Positions 9,000 to 18,212 of a stretch of DNA of 64,000 nucleotides are shown in pieces. Under the pieces are notes generated by a model, which worked only from the letters and a program-made list of their open reading frames with translations, ran no database searches and was not told where the DNA came from. Each line of letters begins with the position of its first letter. Position 1 is the stretch's first letter. The stretch is from an uncultured Roseobacter sp. (GTDB lineage: Bacteria; Pseudomonadota; Alphaproteobacteria; Rhodobacterales; Rhodobacteraceae): contig CANKZM010000003.1 of assembly GCA_947488305.1 (NCBI GenBank), positions 580,815 through 644,814 on the forward strand, read 5' to 3'. A program made the translations under genes and the position numbers.

Positions 9000-10352
9000 T
9001 TAACGGAAAGCATGCAATTGCCCCCGCGACGAGACGACATAGAGAACGCCGCCTGCCACCACAGGGCTTGTGGTTGCGCCACCCGGGATTTCAATCGACG
9101 CCAACTGCGCGCCGCTTTCCGGATCAAAACTGCGCAGCAGCCCATCGTTTGATGCGACGTAGATGCGACCGCCTGCGAGGATCGGGCCGTGATGGGAAAA
9201 GACCTCCGCCCGTCGTCTGGCGCGGTTCGTTGTAAAGCGCGGCAAGGGCGTGCCCCATATGCGCTGGCCATTCGATGCATCAATACGCAGAAGCTCATTG
9301 AGGTCGGTCAGAATGAACAAGCTGTCGCCTGCCGCGATGATGTTGCCAACGGCTCCTTCATTCGCCGTCCAAATACGCTCGCCGGACTCAAGGTTTAGGG
9401 CGACGACCCGCCCAGATTGATTGCCCACGTACACCCGGTTGCCCACGATGACGGGCGGTGCGGTGACGTCTCCAACCTTGCCAAGCGCGGTTCCCGGACG
9501 TTCCCCTGCGACAGAGGAATCCCAGCGACGCAACCCGCCTTGCCGGAATACCGCCTGCACCTCGCCCGAACCAAAAGCAAAGATTGCCAGACCTCCGGAG
9601 ACTGCGGGCGCCGGTGCCCCCAAGACATTGGTCACATCCGGCGAGGCCGTTAGTTGCCATTTTACCCGGCCTTCATCTGCGGAAATGGCCCATCCCCGGT
9701 CATCTCCGACCGTCAGATAAACCAGCCCATCAAACACCGTTGGCGTGCCAGACGCTGTTCCATCAAGACGCTGGCGCCAAATTTCAGACCCTGTTGCGGC
9801 GTCCAGTGCCACAAGGTTTCCGTAGCCGATAGAGACGTAGAGACGCCCATTGTCGAACGCCAACCCACCCCCTGTGGCCTGTCCGCTCTTGTCACGCGCA
9901 GGTCGAAGGTCCGTTTTCCAGACGGTCGCGCCACTCGTCGATGTCGCGGTAACCAATGTTCCTGCGTCGAGCGTGTAGATCAGCCCGTTCGCAACAACCG
10001 GCGCCGCATTGATGCGTTGTTTGCGGCCGTCCCCGTCACCGATATTGGCCGACCAGATACGCGTGAGTTGGCTGCTTAACACCGGATGATCAACCCGAAA
10101 CTGCGGTGTTCCTATCGCCTGTGCCCAAGCCGCATTCGCCTGTTGCGCTGGCAGTCGGATTGCGCGCACTTCATTTTGAGCAGGGCCGCTTTCGGCAGCG
10201 GCGTCGCCGTCCAGAATGGCACGCACATCCTCGCGTTTGCCGGGTAGAATAAAATCATCTTCGGCACAGGCCGCCAGCAACGTTATCGCAGCCAGAGCCC
10301 CGAGCAGCCCACGTTTCATAGGCCATTGGACCATCGATTCCGGGTTACTCAT
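9000..10352 (-). CDS. bamB: PQQ-like beta-propeller lipoprotein, BamB-like
   Basis: A PQQ-repeat beta-propeller protein of about 450 residues, anchored as a lipoprotein by the signal MKRGLLGALAAITLLAAC with a LAAC lipobox. Repeats such as GLIYTLDAGTLVTAT, GRLYVSIGYGNLVALDAATG and NRVYVGNQSGRVVALNLESG mark successive blades. BamB is the beta-propeller partner of the BamA outer-membrane insertase; the gene order yfgM-bamB-der supports the assignment, though the sequence is diverged from the E. coli protein. I placed the start at the ATG at 10352 (AGGG upstream); the ATG at 10319 directly before MKRG is an alternative and would leave a more typical signal peptide. Confidence 0.8.
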   Translation of the reverse strand: MSNPESMVQWPMKRGLLGALAAITLLAACAEDDFILPGKREDVRAILDGDAAAESGPAQNEVRAIRLPAQQANAAWAQAIGTPQFRVDHPVLSSQLTRIWSANIGDGDGRKQRINAAPVVANGLIYTLDAGTLVTATSTSGATVWKTDLRPARDKSGQATGGGLAFDNGRLYVSIGYGNLVALDAATGSEIWRQRLDGTASGTPTVFDGLVYLTVGDDRGWAISADEGRVKWQLTASPDVTNVLGAPAPAVSGGLAIFAFGSGEVQAVFRQGGLRRWDSSVAGERPGTALGKVGDVTAPPVIVGNRVYVGNQSGRVVALNLESGERIWTANEGAVGNIIAAGDSLFILTDLNELLRIDASNGQRIWGTPLPRFTTNRARRRAEVFSHHGPILAGGRIYVASNDGLLRSFDPESGAQLASIEIPGGATTSPVVAGGVLYVVSSRGQLHAFR

Positions 10353-10416
10353 ACTGCCCTGCTCGCTTATCGCCTTAACTTCCAAGCGCTTTCCTGCCTG
10401 CTCACAAATCTTTGGA

Positions 10417-11094
10417 TCAGTTGCCGATACCCGGCAGGTTAGCAACCTCCGGGGTGCCACCCAGCGCCACAATCACCTGTAAGGCACGTTGTTGCAAGTC
10501 CGCACTCACGGCGGCGTCCTGAAGGATGGATTGATAGCGTTCGATTGCTGCATCCCGATTACCGTCAGCAACATCCTGTAGGGCAATCTGCTCCTGCGCC
10601 AGAAGCGCAAGGGGAGCACCGGGCTGTGCCAATGCCTCAAGCTGTTGACGCCGCGTACCTGCGTCCATCGTGTCCGCTTGGAGCACGAGAGATTTGAAAG
10701 CCGCGATTTGGGTGTAGATCAGCGGAAGGTCGCCATTGACTGCGACCGCGTCGAGCAAGGCAACAGCCCGCTCGGTTTGGCCAGCCTGTTGCGCTTCGGC
10801 TGCGGCAATAAACGACACTACAGCCGCCGCACCTGGCGTATCGCTGTTGATTGTTTCCAGCCCGGCCAGACGCGACGTTGGCGTTTCGCCTGTCAAAGCT
10901 GCTAATATCTGATCGCCAAGTCCTTGAGCTTGCGCACGTATTTGCGCCTTGCGGTACTCGCTCCAAGCCGCTCCGCCGACAATCAACACAACCACAAGCG
11001 CGGCAATCCAGCCATAGCGCCGCAAAAGTCCGTAAAGTCGATCCCTGCGGACCTCTTCCGTCACCTCTTCGATAAAACTGTCTGTATCGCTCAT
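10417..11094 (-). CDS. YfgM-like tetratricopeptide-like membrane protein
   Basis: A 225-residue protein with a cytoplasmic N-terminus (MSDTDSFIEEVTEEVRRDRLYGLLRRYGW), one membrane helix (IAALVVVLIVGGAAW, residues 30-45) and an alanine-rich, helical periplasmic part with TPR-like pairs (for example DGNRDAAIERYQSILQDA). This is the layout of YfgM, an ancillary SecYEG-associated protein that works with periplasmic chaperones. The position upstream of bamB and der matches E. coli. It is about as long as E. coli YfgM (about 206 residues). The precise role is inferred from synteny and topology. Confidence 0.8.
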   Translation of the reverse strand: MSDTDSFIEEVTEEVRRDRLYGLLRRYGWIAALVVVLIVGGAAWSEYRKAQIRAQAQGLGDQILAALTGETPTSRLAGLETINSDTPGAAAVVSFIAAAEAQQAGQTERAVALLDAVAVNGDLPLIYTQIAAFKSLVLQADTMDAGTRRQQLEALAQPGAPLALLAQEQIALQDVADGNRDAAIERYQSILQDAAVSADLQQRALQVIVALGGTPEVANLPGIGN

Positions 11095-11183
11095 ATTGCC
11101 CTGCCAATGATGCGGTCGCCGCTTCTCTTAACCCGCCCAGACAGGCAAGCCAAGGGGCTGCACTTTGCTGGGCTGCACCCCCA

Positions 11184-11228
11184 TTGCACTCGGCATCAAA
11201 AATCTTTAATCTGAACTGGTCAGTTTAG
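11184..11228 (+). promoter_or_regulatory. Candidate promoter with TetR-type operator for the RND operon
   Basis: A TTGCAC hexamer at 11184-11189, a 17-bp spacer and TAATCT at 11207-11212 form a plausible sigma-70-type promoter. It overlaps the imperfect 18-bp palindrome at 11211-11228, whose core AACTG-GT-CAGTT is perfect. Operators of this look and placement are used by TetR-family repressors of RND pumps. No tetR gene is next to it, so the regulator would act in trans. Confidence 0.45.
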
Positions 11229-11309
11229 CGTATTTATGACGGAAAACAGCGCCCTGCTCTGCTCTGACCGACAAAAACGGAACCGGCCGCTTACGATGAG
11301 GCACTTTTA

Positions 11310-12548
11310 ATGCGTATTTTTTCGATCATTGCTGCACTGGCTGTCGCGGCGATCCTCTATTTCGTGATCGTTGAGCGGGATGCTGTGATTGCAATCACAG
11401 CGGGTACGCCTTCCCAAGAGGCCTCACTCGATTCGGCGCAAACAGATGCGAGCGACGCGCCCCAGCAAGAGGGTCTCGTTCAGGTCGTTGTTCAAACATC
11501 CACAGTGAAAACGATAGATACTGCCGTTGCCCTCCGCGGTGAAACGCGTGCGGCACGCGAGGTGAACGTGAAATCAGAAACCTCGGCCATTGTTATCTCC
11601 GAACCCTTGCGCAAGGGTCAGCGCGTGGAAGTCGGCCAAGAGCTTTGTCGGCTGGACGAGGGTGCGCGCGGAGCGGCACTCCTTCAAGCGCAGGCGCAGT
11701 TGGACGAAGCGCGATCCAGAGTACCGGAATCGAAAGCACGACTGGATCAGGCGCAGGCGCAACTGGCCGAAGCCCGGATCAACCAGAACGCATCCGCCAA
11801 ACTGAGCGACAGTGGATTTGCGTCGACAACCCGCGTGGCCAATGCCGAAGCGAACGTGGCCACGGCGCTCGCTGGCGTTGAATCGGCACGGGCCGGGTTG
11901 CAAGCTGCGCAATCGGGAATTGAAGCCGCTGCCGCCTCGGTTGCTTCGGCGGAAAAGGAAATGGAACGGCTCATCATCTCGGCACCGTTTGGCGGGCTTT
12001 TGGAAAGTGACACAGCTGAACTGGGCGCACTTTTGCAGCCCGGTGACCTGTGCGCCGCCATCATCCAGCTGGACCCGATCAAACTGGTGGCCTTTGTGCC
12101 CGAAACCGAAGTCGTCCGCGTCAAAGTTGGCGCCCCTGCGCAGGCAACGCTGGCCACTGGCCAGGCTGATGTGACGGGCACTGTGTCTTTCCTGTCGCGC
12201 TCTGCGGATGAAATGACACGGACGTTCCGCGTAGAGATCGAAGTAGCTAACCCAGATCAGGCGATTTCGGACGGCCAGACCGCGGAAATCCTGATTTCCG
12301 GAGATGGTGCAAAGGCGCACCTGCTGCCACAATCTGCGCTGACGCTGAATGACGAAGGCGTTTTGGGCGTACGGAGTATTGACGCCGACGCGATCGTGCA
12401 ATTTCACCCGGTGCAGCTGCTGCGGGACACACCCTCAGGCGTTTGGGTCGGCGGTTTGGAGGACAGCCTCGACGTGATCGTGTTGGGTCAGGAATACGTA
12501 GTCGCCGGTGTGAAAGTCGCCCCAACCTACCGGGAACTCAGCCAGTGA
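11310..12548 (+). CDS. RND efflux periplasmic adaptor (membrane fusion protein)
   Basis: A 412-residue HlyD/AcrA-type adaptor linking an inner-membrane RND pump to an outer-membrane channel. It has an N-terminal membrane anchor (residues 4-24, FSIIAALAVAAILYFVIV) and a lipoyl/barrel-sandwich half (GETRAAREVNVKSETSAIV). A long alanine- and glutamine-rich alpha-hairpin covers residues 115-215, followed by the second lipoyl half (LIISAPFGGLLESDTAELGALLQPGD) and a beta-barrel domain. GATGAGG precedes the ATG. Its stop overlaps the GTG start of the pump gene. The substrate is not readable. Confidence 0.92.
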   Translation: MRIFSIIAALAVAAILYFVIVERDAVIAITAGTPSQEASLDSAQTDASDAPQQEGLVQVVVQTSTVKTIDTAVALRGETRAAREVNVKSETSAIVISEPLRKGQRVEVGQELCRLDEGARGAALLQAQAQLDEARSRVPESKARLDQAQAQLAEARINQNASAKLSDSGFASTTRVANAEANVATALAGVESARAGLQAAQSGIEAAAASVASAEKEMERLIISAPFGGLLESDTAELGALLQPGDLCAAIIQLDPIKLVAFVPETEVVRVKVGAPAQATLATGQADVTGTVSFLSRSADEMTRTFRVEIEVANPDQAISDGQTAEILISGDGAKAHLLPQSALTLNDEGVLGVRSIDADAIVQFHPVQLLRDTPSGVWVGGLEDSLDVIVLGQEYVVAGVKVAPTYRELSQ

Positions 12549-15500
12549 CGGGTATCGTTGATTGGGCCGCTGGCCGGGCGCGGATGATCCTCGCCTTTAT
12601 TCTGCTGAGCCTCGTCGTGGGGGGATACTCCTATTCGACCCTGCCCAAAGAGGGTGAGCCCGACATTGAGATCCCGGCCCTGTTTGTGTCGGTGCCGTTT
12701 CCGGGCATTTCTGCGGCGGATAGCGAAACCCTGCTGGTCAAGCCGATGGAGACCGAACTGTCGGATCTTGACGGCCTCAAAACCATGAGCGCAACAGCTT
12801 CCGAGAACTATGCTGGCGTCGCACTTGAGTTTGAATTTGGCTGGGACAAGACCAAAATTCTCGCGGATGTCCGCGACTCCATGGGAAAAGCTGAGGCCGA
12901 TTTTCCCGATGGGGCCGAGCAATACACAATCAATGAGATTAACTTCTCGGAATTCCCGATCATTATCGTGAACCTGACGGGTCCGGTGCCGGAACGTACA
13001 ATGGTGCGCATCGCCAAGGATTTGCAGGACGAATTGGAAAGCGTCGATGCCATTCTCGAAGCAGGGATCGCCGGGTCGCGCGATGAAATGGTCGAGGTCC
13101 TGATCGATCCACTGCGTCTGGAAGCCTATAACGTAACCGCCAGTGAGTTGATCACGACGGTCCAGAACAACAACCAGTTGATCGCAGCGGGTGAAGTCGA
13201 AACGGACCAGGGCACGTTTGCAGTGAAGATCCCCTCTTCTTTTGACGAGCCGCGCGACATCTACGATCTACCAGTCAAAACGAATGGTGACCGTGTCGTA
13301 ACGCTCGGCGATCTGGCCGAGATCAACCTGACATTCGAGGACCGGGCCGGAACCGCACGGTTTAATGGCGAAAACACCGTGGCCCTGCAGGTTGTGAAGC
13401 GAAAGGGTTTCAACCTCATCGACACCGCAAATCTCGTCAAGGAAATCGTCGCCGCAGAAAGCGAAAACTGGCCAGACGGGTTGCAGGCGGCGGTCGAGGT
13501 TGGCACCTCAAACGATCAGTCCCGCATCGTGGACAGCATGGTGCAGCAACTTCTGGGTTCTGTTTTCACCGCGATTGCACTGGTGATGATCGTTTCCCTC
13601 GCGGCCCTAGGGATACGGGCCTCGCTTCTGGTTGGTTTTGCGATCCCCACCTCCTTTCTTTTGTGTTTTGCCTTTCTGGCGCTCATGGGCATTTCGATCT
13701 CCAACATCGTGATGTTCGGGCTGATCCTCGCGGTCGGGATGCTGGTGGATGGTGCCATCGTCGTCGTCGAATACGCCGACAAGCGCCAGCAAGAGGGCGT
13801 CGGCCCCATGCAGGCCTATGTCGAGGCGGCAAAGCGCATGTTCTGGCCGATCATCTCATCGACTGCGACGACGCTTTGCGCCTTCCTGCCGATGCTCTTC
13901 TGGCCCGGTGTGCCGGGTGAGTTCATGGGCATGCTGCCGGTCACGCTGATCTTCGTGTTGTCAGCTTCACTTGTCGTTGCACTGGTGTATCTTCCGGTGA
14001 TGGGGGGTGTGACGGGCCGGCTTGAACGCTGGCTGTCTGAATACATGCAGCTGGTGGCTGGCTTGCCATGGTATCTGCACCTTGTCCTTTTCCCCATCGC
14101 CGCTTTGATGCTTGCTGCGACCGGTTTGCTGGGCCCGGTGTTTGCAGGCATTGGCAATCGCTTTGCACAGATGGAAGGGCTTGATCTGCTGGGATCAGTG
14201 ATTCCGACATTTGCCTTCGTATTCTTGTTTATTCTTGTTGCGGCGGTTCTTGTCGCTGTCGCAATTGGCGGGTTTCTTCTTGTTCTCGTCGCGACATTGG
14301 CGCTGCTCACCCGGCTTGGACGTTTTGGCAGATGGCTCGCCAGCAAGGTTTTCCGATCCGAGCCTACTAAGATCAATGCGGGGTATCGCAGATCTGCCTT
14401 TGGCCATGTGATGGCGGCCATTGCTGGCAATCCGGTCATGCCGCTGGTCATGGCTGGTGCCGTATTTGTCTTCGTGGGTACCGTGCTCATCTATTTCACG
14501 AACAACAACAATGGCGTCGAATTCTTCGTTGAGTCCGAGCCAGAGCAAGGCATCGTCTATGTCCTCGCACGCGGCAATCTCTCGTTGGAGGAAAAAGACA
14601 AGCTGGTACAACAGGCTGAGCAGATCGTTCTGGCGCATCCGGGCATCAAGAACGCATTCTCCTTCGCCGGCGAAGGCGGGTTGAATACCGATACCTCAGG
14701 CTCGGGCACGCCAAAGGAAATGATCGGCCAGGTGCAGTTTGAAACAATTGCATGGGAAGATCGGGCGGACCGGCCAGAACTCGACGGCAATATCGTTATC
14801 GCCGAATTGACAGAGCAATTGTCGCACCTGCCCGGCATCAAGACCGAAATTCTGGAAGTCGCGCAGGGCCCGGGCGAAGGCAAGCCAGTGCACTTGCGCC
14901 TAAAAGGCGACGACTTCGCGGTATTGGGCGAAGCCGCGGCAAGAGCACGCGCGCAATTCGACGCCACGCCGGGGCTGACGCTCATCGAAGATACCCGCCC
15001 CCTGCCCGGCATCGACTGGCAGATTGACGTGGATGTGGAAAAAGCCGGTCGCTACGGTGCGGATGTACAAACCGTGGGCGCGATGGTGCAACTCGTTACC
15101 CGTGGCCTTCTGCTCGATACCATGCGGGTGCCGAGCTCTGACGAAGAGATCGACATTCGGGTGCGTCTGCCGGAAGAGGATCGTGTCTTGTCGACGCTGG
15201 ACACATTGAAAGTACGCACCGCAGACGGCCTTGTGCCCCTGAGCAACTTCATAACACGTACCCCCGTCCCAAAACTCGCCGAGATAAACCGGATCGACCA
15301 AACGCGCTACTTTGACGTCAAGGCGGATGTCGCTCCCGGCCTGGTGAAACTGGTCGGAAAGATCGAGACGGGCGATGAGGAAGTTACGCTTGCGATGCTG
15401 AGGCCAGCGGGCACCGATGCAGAGATCATAGCCCCTGATCAGGCCCGTTACCGCACCGTTTTCATGGCTGGTGAAGACATTCGGGATTTGCAACGCGGGT

Positions 15501-16345
15501 TGGATGGCGGGGAGTACCGCCTGATCCCGGTCAACCCCAATGAGCGTATCGCTGTTTTGACGGAGTGGCTCAATACTGACCCGCTGCCAGAAGGCATCGA
15601 TTGGGAATGGACTGGTGATCAGGAAGAACAAGCCGAAAGTCAGGCCTTTCTGCAGACCGCTTTCTCCGCAGCGCTTGGCTTGATGTTCATCATCCTGCTG
15701 GCTCAATTCAATAGTTTCTACAATGCGATTTTGGTGCTTGTCGCCGTGGTGCTTTCAACAACGGGCGTGTTGATCGGCATGCTCATCATGGATCAGACCT
15801 TCTCGATCATCATGACAGGCACGGGGATTGTCGCGCTCGCCGGGATCGTTGTGAATAACAACATCATCCTGATCGACACCTACCAGGAATACAGCCAATA
15901 CATGCCCCGCGTTGAGGCCATCATACGGACGGCGCAGGCGCGTATCCGGCCCGTTCTTTTGACGACGATTACAACGATGGCAGGCCTTGCGCCCATGATG
16001 TTTGGTCTCAGCCTGAATTTTGCCGAAGGTGGCTATACCATCAATAGCCCCACCGCACTTTGGTGGAAGCAATTGGCGACTGCTGTGGTCTTCGGTTTGG
16101 GGCTTGCGACCGTGCTGACCTTGGTGGTCACACCCTCCATGCTGGCGATCCGGGTCTGGGCCACCACTTACGTGCGTTGGCTGGCAACGCTGCTGGCCAA
16201 ACTGTCGATGGGTCGCGCCTCAAGGGCCGCGCGCGATTGGGCGCTGGAGCGTGATGCGGGCCGCATTGCCGGAACCGAATTGATCTGGACAGACGAAACG
16301 CCTCCGGCGGCGGCTGGCGATGTTCCTCTGAAGGCGGCAGAATAG
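12545..16345 (+). CDS. RND efflux pump permease with an additional membrane insert
   Basis: A 1266-residue RND transporter, longer than the usual 1030-1050 residues. The pump helices and porter domains are visible: an N-terminal helix (ARMILAFILLSLVVGGYSYS), the proton-relay region GLILAVGMLVDGAIVVVEYAD near residue 400, and a second-half helix set ending GIVALAGIVVNNNIILIDTY. Residues about 495-610 form an extra hydrophobic block with perhaps four helices (YLHLVLFPIAALMLAAT, FAFVFLFILVAAVLVAVAIG) where standard pumps have a short cytoplasmic connection. The GTG start (12545) overlaps the adaptor stop as GTGA; an upstream in-frame ATG at 12443 lies inside the adaptor gene. The outer channel may be TolC at 57116-58555. 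Confidence 0.92.
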   Translation: MTGIVDWAAGRARMILAFILLSLVVGGYSYSTLPKEGEPDIEIPALFVSVPFPGISAADSETLLVKPMETELSDLDGLKTMSATASENYAGVALEFEFGWDKTKILADVRDSMGKAEADFPDGAEQYTINEINFSEFPIIIVNLTGPVPERTMVRIAKDLQDELESVDAILEAGIAGSRDEMVEVLIDPLRLEAYNVTASELITTVQNNNQLIAAGEVETDQGTFAVKIPSSFDEPRDIYDLPVKTNGDRVVTLGDLAEINLTFEDRAGTARFNGENTVALQVVKRKGFNLIDTANLVKEIVAAESENWPDGLQAAVEVGTSNDQSRIVDSMVQQLLGSVFTAIALVMIVSLAALGIRASLLVGFAIPTSFLLCFAFLALMGISISNIVMFGLILAVGMLVDGAIVVVEYADKRQQEGVGPMQAYVEAAKRMFWPIISSTATTLCAFLPMLFWPGVPGEFMGMLPVTLIFVLSASLVVALVYLPVMGGVTGRLERWLSEYMQLVAGLPWYLHLVLFPIAALMLAATGLLGPVFAGIGNRFAQMEGLDLLGSVIPTFAFVFLFILVAAVLVAVAIGGFLLVLVATLALLTRLGRFGRWLASKVFRSEPTKINAGYRRSAFGHVMAAIAGNPVMPLVMAGAVFVFVGTVLIYFTNNNNGVEFFVESEPEQGIVYVLARGNLSLEEKDKLVQQAEQIVLAHPGIKNAFSFAGEGGLNTDTSGSGTPKEMIGQVQFETIAWEDRADRPELDGNIVIAELTEQLSHLPGIKTEILEVAQGPGEGKPVHLRLKGDDFAVLGEAAARARAQFDATPGLTLIEDTRPLPGIDWQIDVDVEKAGRYGADVQTVGAMVQLVTRGLLLDTMRVPSSDEEIDIRVRLPEEDRVLSTLDTLKVRTADGLVPLSNFITRTPVPKLAEINRIDQTRYFDVKADVAPGLVKLVGKIETGDEEVTLAMLRPAGTDAEIIAPDQARYRTVFMAGEDIRDLQRGLDGGEYRLIPVNPNERIAVLTEWLNTDPLPEGIDWEWTGDQEEQAESQAFLQTAFSAALGLMFIILLAQFNSFYNAILVLVAVVLSTTGVLIGMLIMDQTFSIIMTGTGIVALAGIVVNNNIILIDTYQEYSQYMPRVEAIIRTAQARIRPVLLTTITTMAGLAPMMFGLSLNFAEGGYTINSPTALWWKQLATAVVFGLGLATVLTLVVTPSMLAIRVWATTYVRWLATLLAKLSMGRASRAARDWALERDAGRIAGTELIWTDETPPAAAGDVPLKAAE

Positions 16346-16423
16346 CGCTTGATCACGCGAGTGTGAGGAGGAACACGGTTGGGACATGCTAGCCTGCGGT
16401 CAAGCAAATCAAGGAGATACTCG

Positions 16424-16879
16424 ATGATCCGTCATTTCGTCTGCGCCGCCGTCACGGCGATTGCCACTGCATCCACCGCCTTTGCCGGGGACCTCATTGA
16501 GAAAGTCAGTCCACATAGTGTTTCTGAGACGATCGACCGGCTCGAAGCAGCTGTATCCGGCGCCGGGGCGACTGTCTTTGCGCGTGTGGATCATGGCGCA
16601 GGTGCTGCATCCGTGGACCTCGAGCTTGGCGCTTCTGAGCTGTTGATTTTCGGCAATCCGAAACTCGGAACCCCTGCCATGCAGGACGGCGCGACAGCGG
16701 GGCTCGACCTGCCATTGCGTGTTCTGGCCTATGCAGATGGTGAGGGCGTTGTGCGCGTTGTATACCACGACCCTGCAACGCTTGCCGCGACCCACGGTTT
16801 GCCAGCAGATGCCAAATACATCATGATGATGACCGGCGCGCTCGATAAGTTGACTGGTAAAGCCGTGGCGCAGGAATAG
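16424..16879 (+). CDS. DUF302 domain periplasmic protein
   Basis: A 151-residue exported protein. The signal peptide is MIRHFVCAAVTAIATASTAFA, and the mature part follows the DUF302 pattern: SVSETIDRLEAAVSGAGATVFARVDHGAGA, then LLIFGNPKLGTPAM and a C-terminal LDKLTGKA. AAGGAG at 16411-16416 sets the ATG at 16424. DUF302 proteins have no agreed biochemical role; a link to heme, thiols or stress has been suggested in some. It follows the RND pump gene codirectionally after 78 bp and may be part of that transcript. Confidence 0.85.
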   Translation: MIRHFVCAAVTAIATASTAFAGDLIEKVSPHSVSETIDRLEAAVSGAGATVFARVDHGAGAASVDLELGASELLIFGNPKLGTPAMQDGATAGLDLPLRVLAYADGEGVVRVVYHDPATLAATHGLPADAKYIMMMTGALDKLTGKAVAQE

Positions 16880-17332
16880 CCGCCGGCAAAAGCCCGACTC
16901 ACATCGTTCACTACATTGAACGACCGCGCAGCCGAAGCCATCTTTTAGGCCGCCTCCAAGCTGCGCGAGCAATAGTTCAGGTCATTGTCCGTTGCTACGA
17001 ATGCTTTGAGTTCGCACTGCACTGCCAGTCAGCGCATCGACTTTCCTCGAGGAATCTGGGGGGCTTTCTGCTGCCAGACTACGGGTTGATCTGCGACAGT
17101 TGGCAAAACCCCGCCGATCGCAGCAACGATAAAGTGTTTGCACAAGAAAGAATCCCTCAAAAAGTGTATTTCCTTGATGCAGATCATCGAAAGCCTTTGG
17201 GTTTGTTGGTCGGGTGGCAGTGCGAGGTCCGGTCGATCCGTTCATGACTCTCAGTGTAAGCAAGCCGGAGCCTTGGCTTCAAAAAGCCGTTCGCTTTTAC
17301 GGTGATGAACATTGACTCTGGGGGGAGAAAAG
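16880..17332. other. Intergenic stretch without a supportable gene
   Basis: About 450 bp between the DUF302 gene and the cobalamin-binding-domain gene. I see no reading frame with a ribosome site, no tRNA and no clear terminator. No TGT-N12-ACA site of the PpsR/CrtJ type, sometimes found near AerR-like regulators, was recognised. The length suggests a long leader or regulatory region for the downstream gene. Confidence 0.4.
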
Positions 17333-18160
17333 ATGGCATCGCAATTCGGAAAACAGGCTTCTTGCGTGGCGGATCCTGATGATCAGCCAGCCCGTGGCAG
17401 ACAATCTGTCCCGCAAAGGATTGAGCCTGATGCAGCGCCACCTCGTCAAACTGGCGAAGCAGTCGCCAACCTGGCACACGCGGCTCTCGACGTTCTGGCA
17501 GGAAGAGCGCTCCACGCACGTGAGAAAACGCCAACGGTATCGGAGCACTGCATTAAGGCATTCTGCAGCCTGCTGATGGCAGGCAAGATGAAACCAGCGC
17601 TCAACTTTACGCGATTGTTCCAGTCGCGCGGAGCGGACTACCGAGACGTTGCAGAGGACCTGTTTGCCGCTGCTGCACGCCGCTTGGGCGACAGGTGGAC
17701 CCGCGGAAAGGCTTCGACGGTGCAGGTCAATATTGGCATCCTGACACTGACCCGTGTGCACATCGCCCTCTGCGCAACCCGCAAGGAGCCGCGCGCGACG
17801 GTCGAGGATTCGGCCCTCTTTGGATCATTCCCGGGACAGGCACATACCTTGGGTCTGGCCTTCAGTGCCGAGTACTTTCACCGCAATGGCTGGAACGTGC
17901 ACTACATGCCCGGTACGACAATCCGTGAGTTCCTGACCTGTGCGACCAGAGATGCGCCCGAGATCATTTGCATGACGGCAGCCCTCGATAGTGATGTGTC
18001 GATTGTACAGGATGTGGTCGACCAACTTAGAAAGCTTCCTCACAAGCCGCGCATCATCGTTGGCGGCAATGCACCCAACCTTGCAAATCTTGACGCAGAC
18101 GCGATCGTGTCACAGCTCGACATGGGGCTATTGGCGGCGCATCGGCTTTTGAAGGGATGA
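17333..18160 (+). CDS. Cobalamin (B12)-binding domain protein, AerR/PpaA-like
   Basis: A 275-residue protein whose second half is a B12-binding Rossmann domain: PGQAHTLGLAFSAEYFHRNGWNVHYMPG (about residue 164) carries the H-x2-G element, and DAPEIICMTAALDSDV and RIIVGGNAPN follow. The first half (residues 60-140) is a helical cap of the type that precedes B12 domains. There is no DNA-binding MerR domain. The arrangement recalls AerR/PpaA-type light and redox regulators, but no photosynthesis genes occur here. The D of the usual DxHxxG is replaced by Q. I chose the ATG at 17333 with GGGGGAG upstream over a TTG at 17312. Confidence 0.8.
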   Translation: MASQFGKQASCVADPDDQPARGRQSVPQRIEPDAAPPRQTGEAVANLAHAALDVLAGRALHAREKTPTVSEHCIKAFCSLLMAGKMKPALNFTRLFQSRGADYRDVAEDLFAAAARRLGDRWTRGKASTVQVNIGILTLTRVHIALCATRKEPRATVEDSALFGSFPGQAHTLGLAFSAEYFHRNGWNVHYMPGTTIREFLTCATRDAPEIICMTAALDSDVSIVQDVVDQLRKLPHKPRIIVGGNAPNLANLDADAIVSQLDMGLLAAHRLLKG

Positions 18161-18212
18161 ACCCCACGACCTAACCGCGCGGCAATTAGACCGCCCATTA
18201 GCGACCCCGTAG

